Part shown: in pieces, positions 5,900 through 6,933 of the stretch | Layout of the letters: the number at the start of each line of letters is the position of its first letter | How positions within the stretch are numbered: position 1 is the stretch's first letter | Assembly (NCBI GenBank): GCA_945897695.1 | Contig: CAMDGW010000131.1 | Span: forward strand, 1-6,933 | DNA: 6,933 nt | DNA from: Pseudobacteriovorax antillogorgiicola | GTDB lineage: Bacteria > Bdellovibrionota_B > Oligoflexia > Oligoflexales > RGVZ01 | Direction: 5' to 3' | Made by a program: the position numbers and the translations under genes | Notes under the pieces: model-generated | What the model was told of the DNA's origin: nothing | The model's input: only the letters and a program-made list of their open reading frames with translations | Database searches by the model: none

Positions 5900-6568
5900 T
5901 TATTTAAGATTTTTCAGAGTAGAAATCGCGTGAGTCCGGTCTTGTGACGCGTACACGTATGTACCGGCCACTAAAACATTCGCTCCTGCACTTACAATTC
6001 TTGCACCAGTCTGCTCGTTGATACCACCGTCTACTTCAATCAGAACTTTGTCTTGCAGCTTATTTGCGACGAGCCACTTCGATAAAGAAGCAACCCGTGA
6101 AACAGTATCTTCAATAAACGATTGCCCACCAAACCCTGGATTAACTGACATCAGCATAATTAAATCAACGTGTGGTGCCATCGCAAAGGCGAACTCAAGT
6201 GGAGTCGCAGGATTTAGCGCTACTCCGGGGCGAGCACCTTTCTCTCGAATGGCCTGGGCCAGTCGGTGCCCGTGTTTTGCAGCCTCAGTATGAAACACAA
6301 GAATATCAGCACCTGCTTCCACATAGGAAAGCGCTACATCATCTGGGTTACTCACCATAATGTGAACATCAAGCGGCAGCTTGCTGGTCTTCTTCAGCGA
6401 TTTAATCAGCGGCAATCCAAAAGTTAGATTTGGCACAAAGTGGCCATCCATCACGTCGATGTGGTGCCAGTCAGCTCCAGCCGCCTCTACTGACTTTATC
6501 TCTTCTCCATAACGAAGCGGGTCGGCCGAAAGAATACTCGGCGCAACCATGACCTTAGACTTCGACAT
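5900..6568 (-). CDS. rpe: Ribulose-phosphate 3-epimerase
   Basis: This enzyme interconverts D-ribulose 5-phosphate and D-xylulose 5-phosphate in the pentose phosphate pathway, in the cytoplasm. The 222-residue TIM barrel has every family mark: APSILSAD at the N-terminus (S11), the metal ligands H36 and D38 in HHIDVMDGHFVPN, H69 in LDVHIMV, and D180 in EVDGGIN; D38 and D180 are the catalytic acid-base pair. Phosphate is held by NPGFGGQ (143-149), GG at 181-182 and AGT (201-203). The length is normal and nothing is missing. The ATG at 6568 overlaps the end of def by 14 bases and has GAGG about 9 bases upstream within the def coding sequence, so it is probably translated from the same message. 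hutH follows 37 bases downstream. Confidence 0.97.
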   Translation of the reverse strand: MSKSKVMVAPSILSADPLRYGEEIKSVEAAGADWHHIDVMDGHFVPNLTFGLPLIKSLKKTSKLPLDVHIMVSNPDDVALSYVEAGADILVFHTEAAKHGHRLAQAIREKGARPGVALNPATPLEFAFAMAPHVDLIMLMSVNPGFGGQSFIEDTVSRVASLSKWLVANKLQDKVLIEVDGGINEQTGARIVSAGANVLVAGTYVYASQDRTHAISTLKNLK

Positions 6569-6933
6569 TGATATTGCCTCGTTTCAGCATTTTAGTCTTT
6601 ATACGGTCAGCCTTCAGTCGACTCATGCGCTTAAAGAACACAATACCGTCGATGTGATCAATTTCATGCTGCAAGCAAATGGAAAACAAACCATCGGCAT
6701 GGACCTCAAATTCCTTGCCATTTTCGTCCTTTGCCGATACCCACACCTCACTGGCGCGTTCGACGAAATCAAAAACTTCAGGGAAACTAAGGCATCCTTC
6801 TTGCCATCGTGTGGCGCCAGATTTCTTGGTTATAACTGGATTAACAAAAGTAAATCGCTTGTTGTGCCACCACATTGGCTGCTCATTGTCGCCGCCTTCT
6901 TTTCCGACGTGTGGAATTTCAATTGTGATCACA
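6555..6933 (-). CDS. def: Peptide deformylase, C-terminal part (5' end outside window)
   Basis: The enzyme removes the formyl group from the N-terminal methionine of new proteins, using a metal ion (Fe or Zn), in the cytoplasm. The visible 125 residues contain motif II EGCLS, with metal ligand Cys47 of the fragment, and motif III QHEIDH, with ligands His89 and His93 and catalytic Glu90. The 42-residue Cys-to-His spacing equals that of the E. coli enzyme. Motif I (GxGLAAxQ) must lie beyond 6933. The frame is open to the window edge; the GTG codon at 6932 is most likely an internal valine. The segment before FVNPVI (GKEGGDNEQPMWWHNKRF) looks longer and more polar than in short deformylases. The stop overlaps rpe by 14 bases. 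It heads the visible minus-strand gene run, whose promoter is outside the window. Confidence 0.95.
   Translation of the reverse strand, partial: VITIEIPHVGKEGGDNEQPMWWHNKRFTFVNPVITKKSGATRWQEGCLSFPEVFDFVERASEVWVSAKDENGKEFEVHADGLFSICLQHEIDHIDGIVFFKRMSRLKADRIKTKMLKRGNINVEV

Overview
The window reads as ordinary chromosomal DNA of a Gram-negative bacterium. GC looks to be in the mid-40s by eye, coding is dense, and there is no transposase, integrase, tRNA, rRNA or CRISPR array. Two neighbouring proteins of unknown function (genes at 1517 and 2141) carry motifs that I remember from hypothetical proteins of delta-proteobacteria and Bdellovibrionota/Oligoflexia. That lineage is an inference from memory, not something the sequence proves.

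Left part (1-1275): the 3' portion of a tetratricopeptide-repeat (TPR) gene enters from the left on the + strand. It meets a minus-strand gene for a small coiled-coil protein head to head, with a 3-base gap. A strong intrinsic terminator for the minus-strand gene is encoded inside the last codons of the TPR gene.

Centre (1276-2836): a 241-base divergent intergenic region carries a consensus -10 box, a palindrome just upstream of it, and a leader hairpin that abuts a strong ribosome binding site. It leads into two tightly spaced + strand genes of 206 and 231 codons, which look translationally linked. Their function is unknown. The second has an E-x-x-H helix and an E-L-Q-A-E helix that could form a metal site. 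This pair is the best candidate here for something undescribed.

Right part (2833-6933): five minus-strand genes read in the order def (peptide deformylase, 5' end outside the window), rpe (ribulose-phosphate 3-epimerase), hutH (histidine ammonia-lyase), a small exported protein, and a rhomboid protease with a C-terminal TPR-like tail predicted to lie in the periplasm. Gaps are short (a 14-base overlap, then 37, 15 and 15 bases), so they are probably one transcription unit whose main promoter lies beyond position 6933. The unit mixes protein maturation, pentose phosphate metabolism, histidine breakdown and membrane proteolysis. The other hut genes are absent from the window. The rhomboid gene ends with a four-base tail-to-tail overlap against the 231-codon gene.
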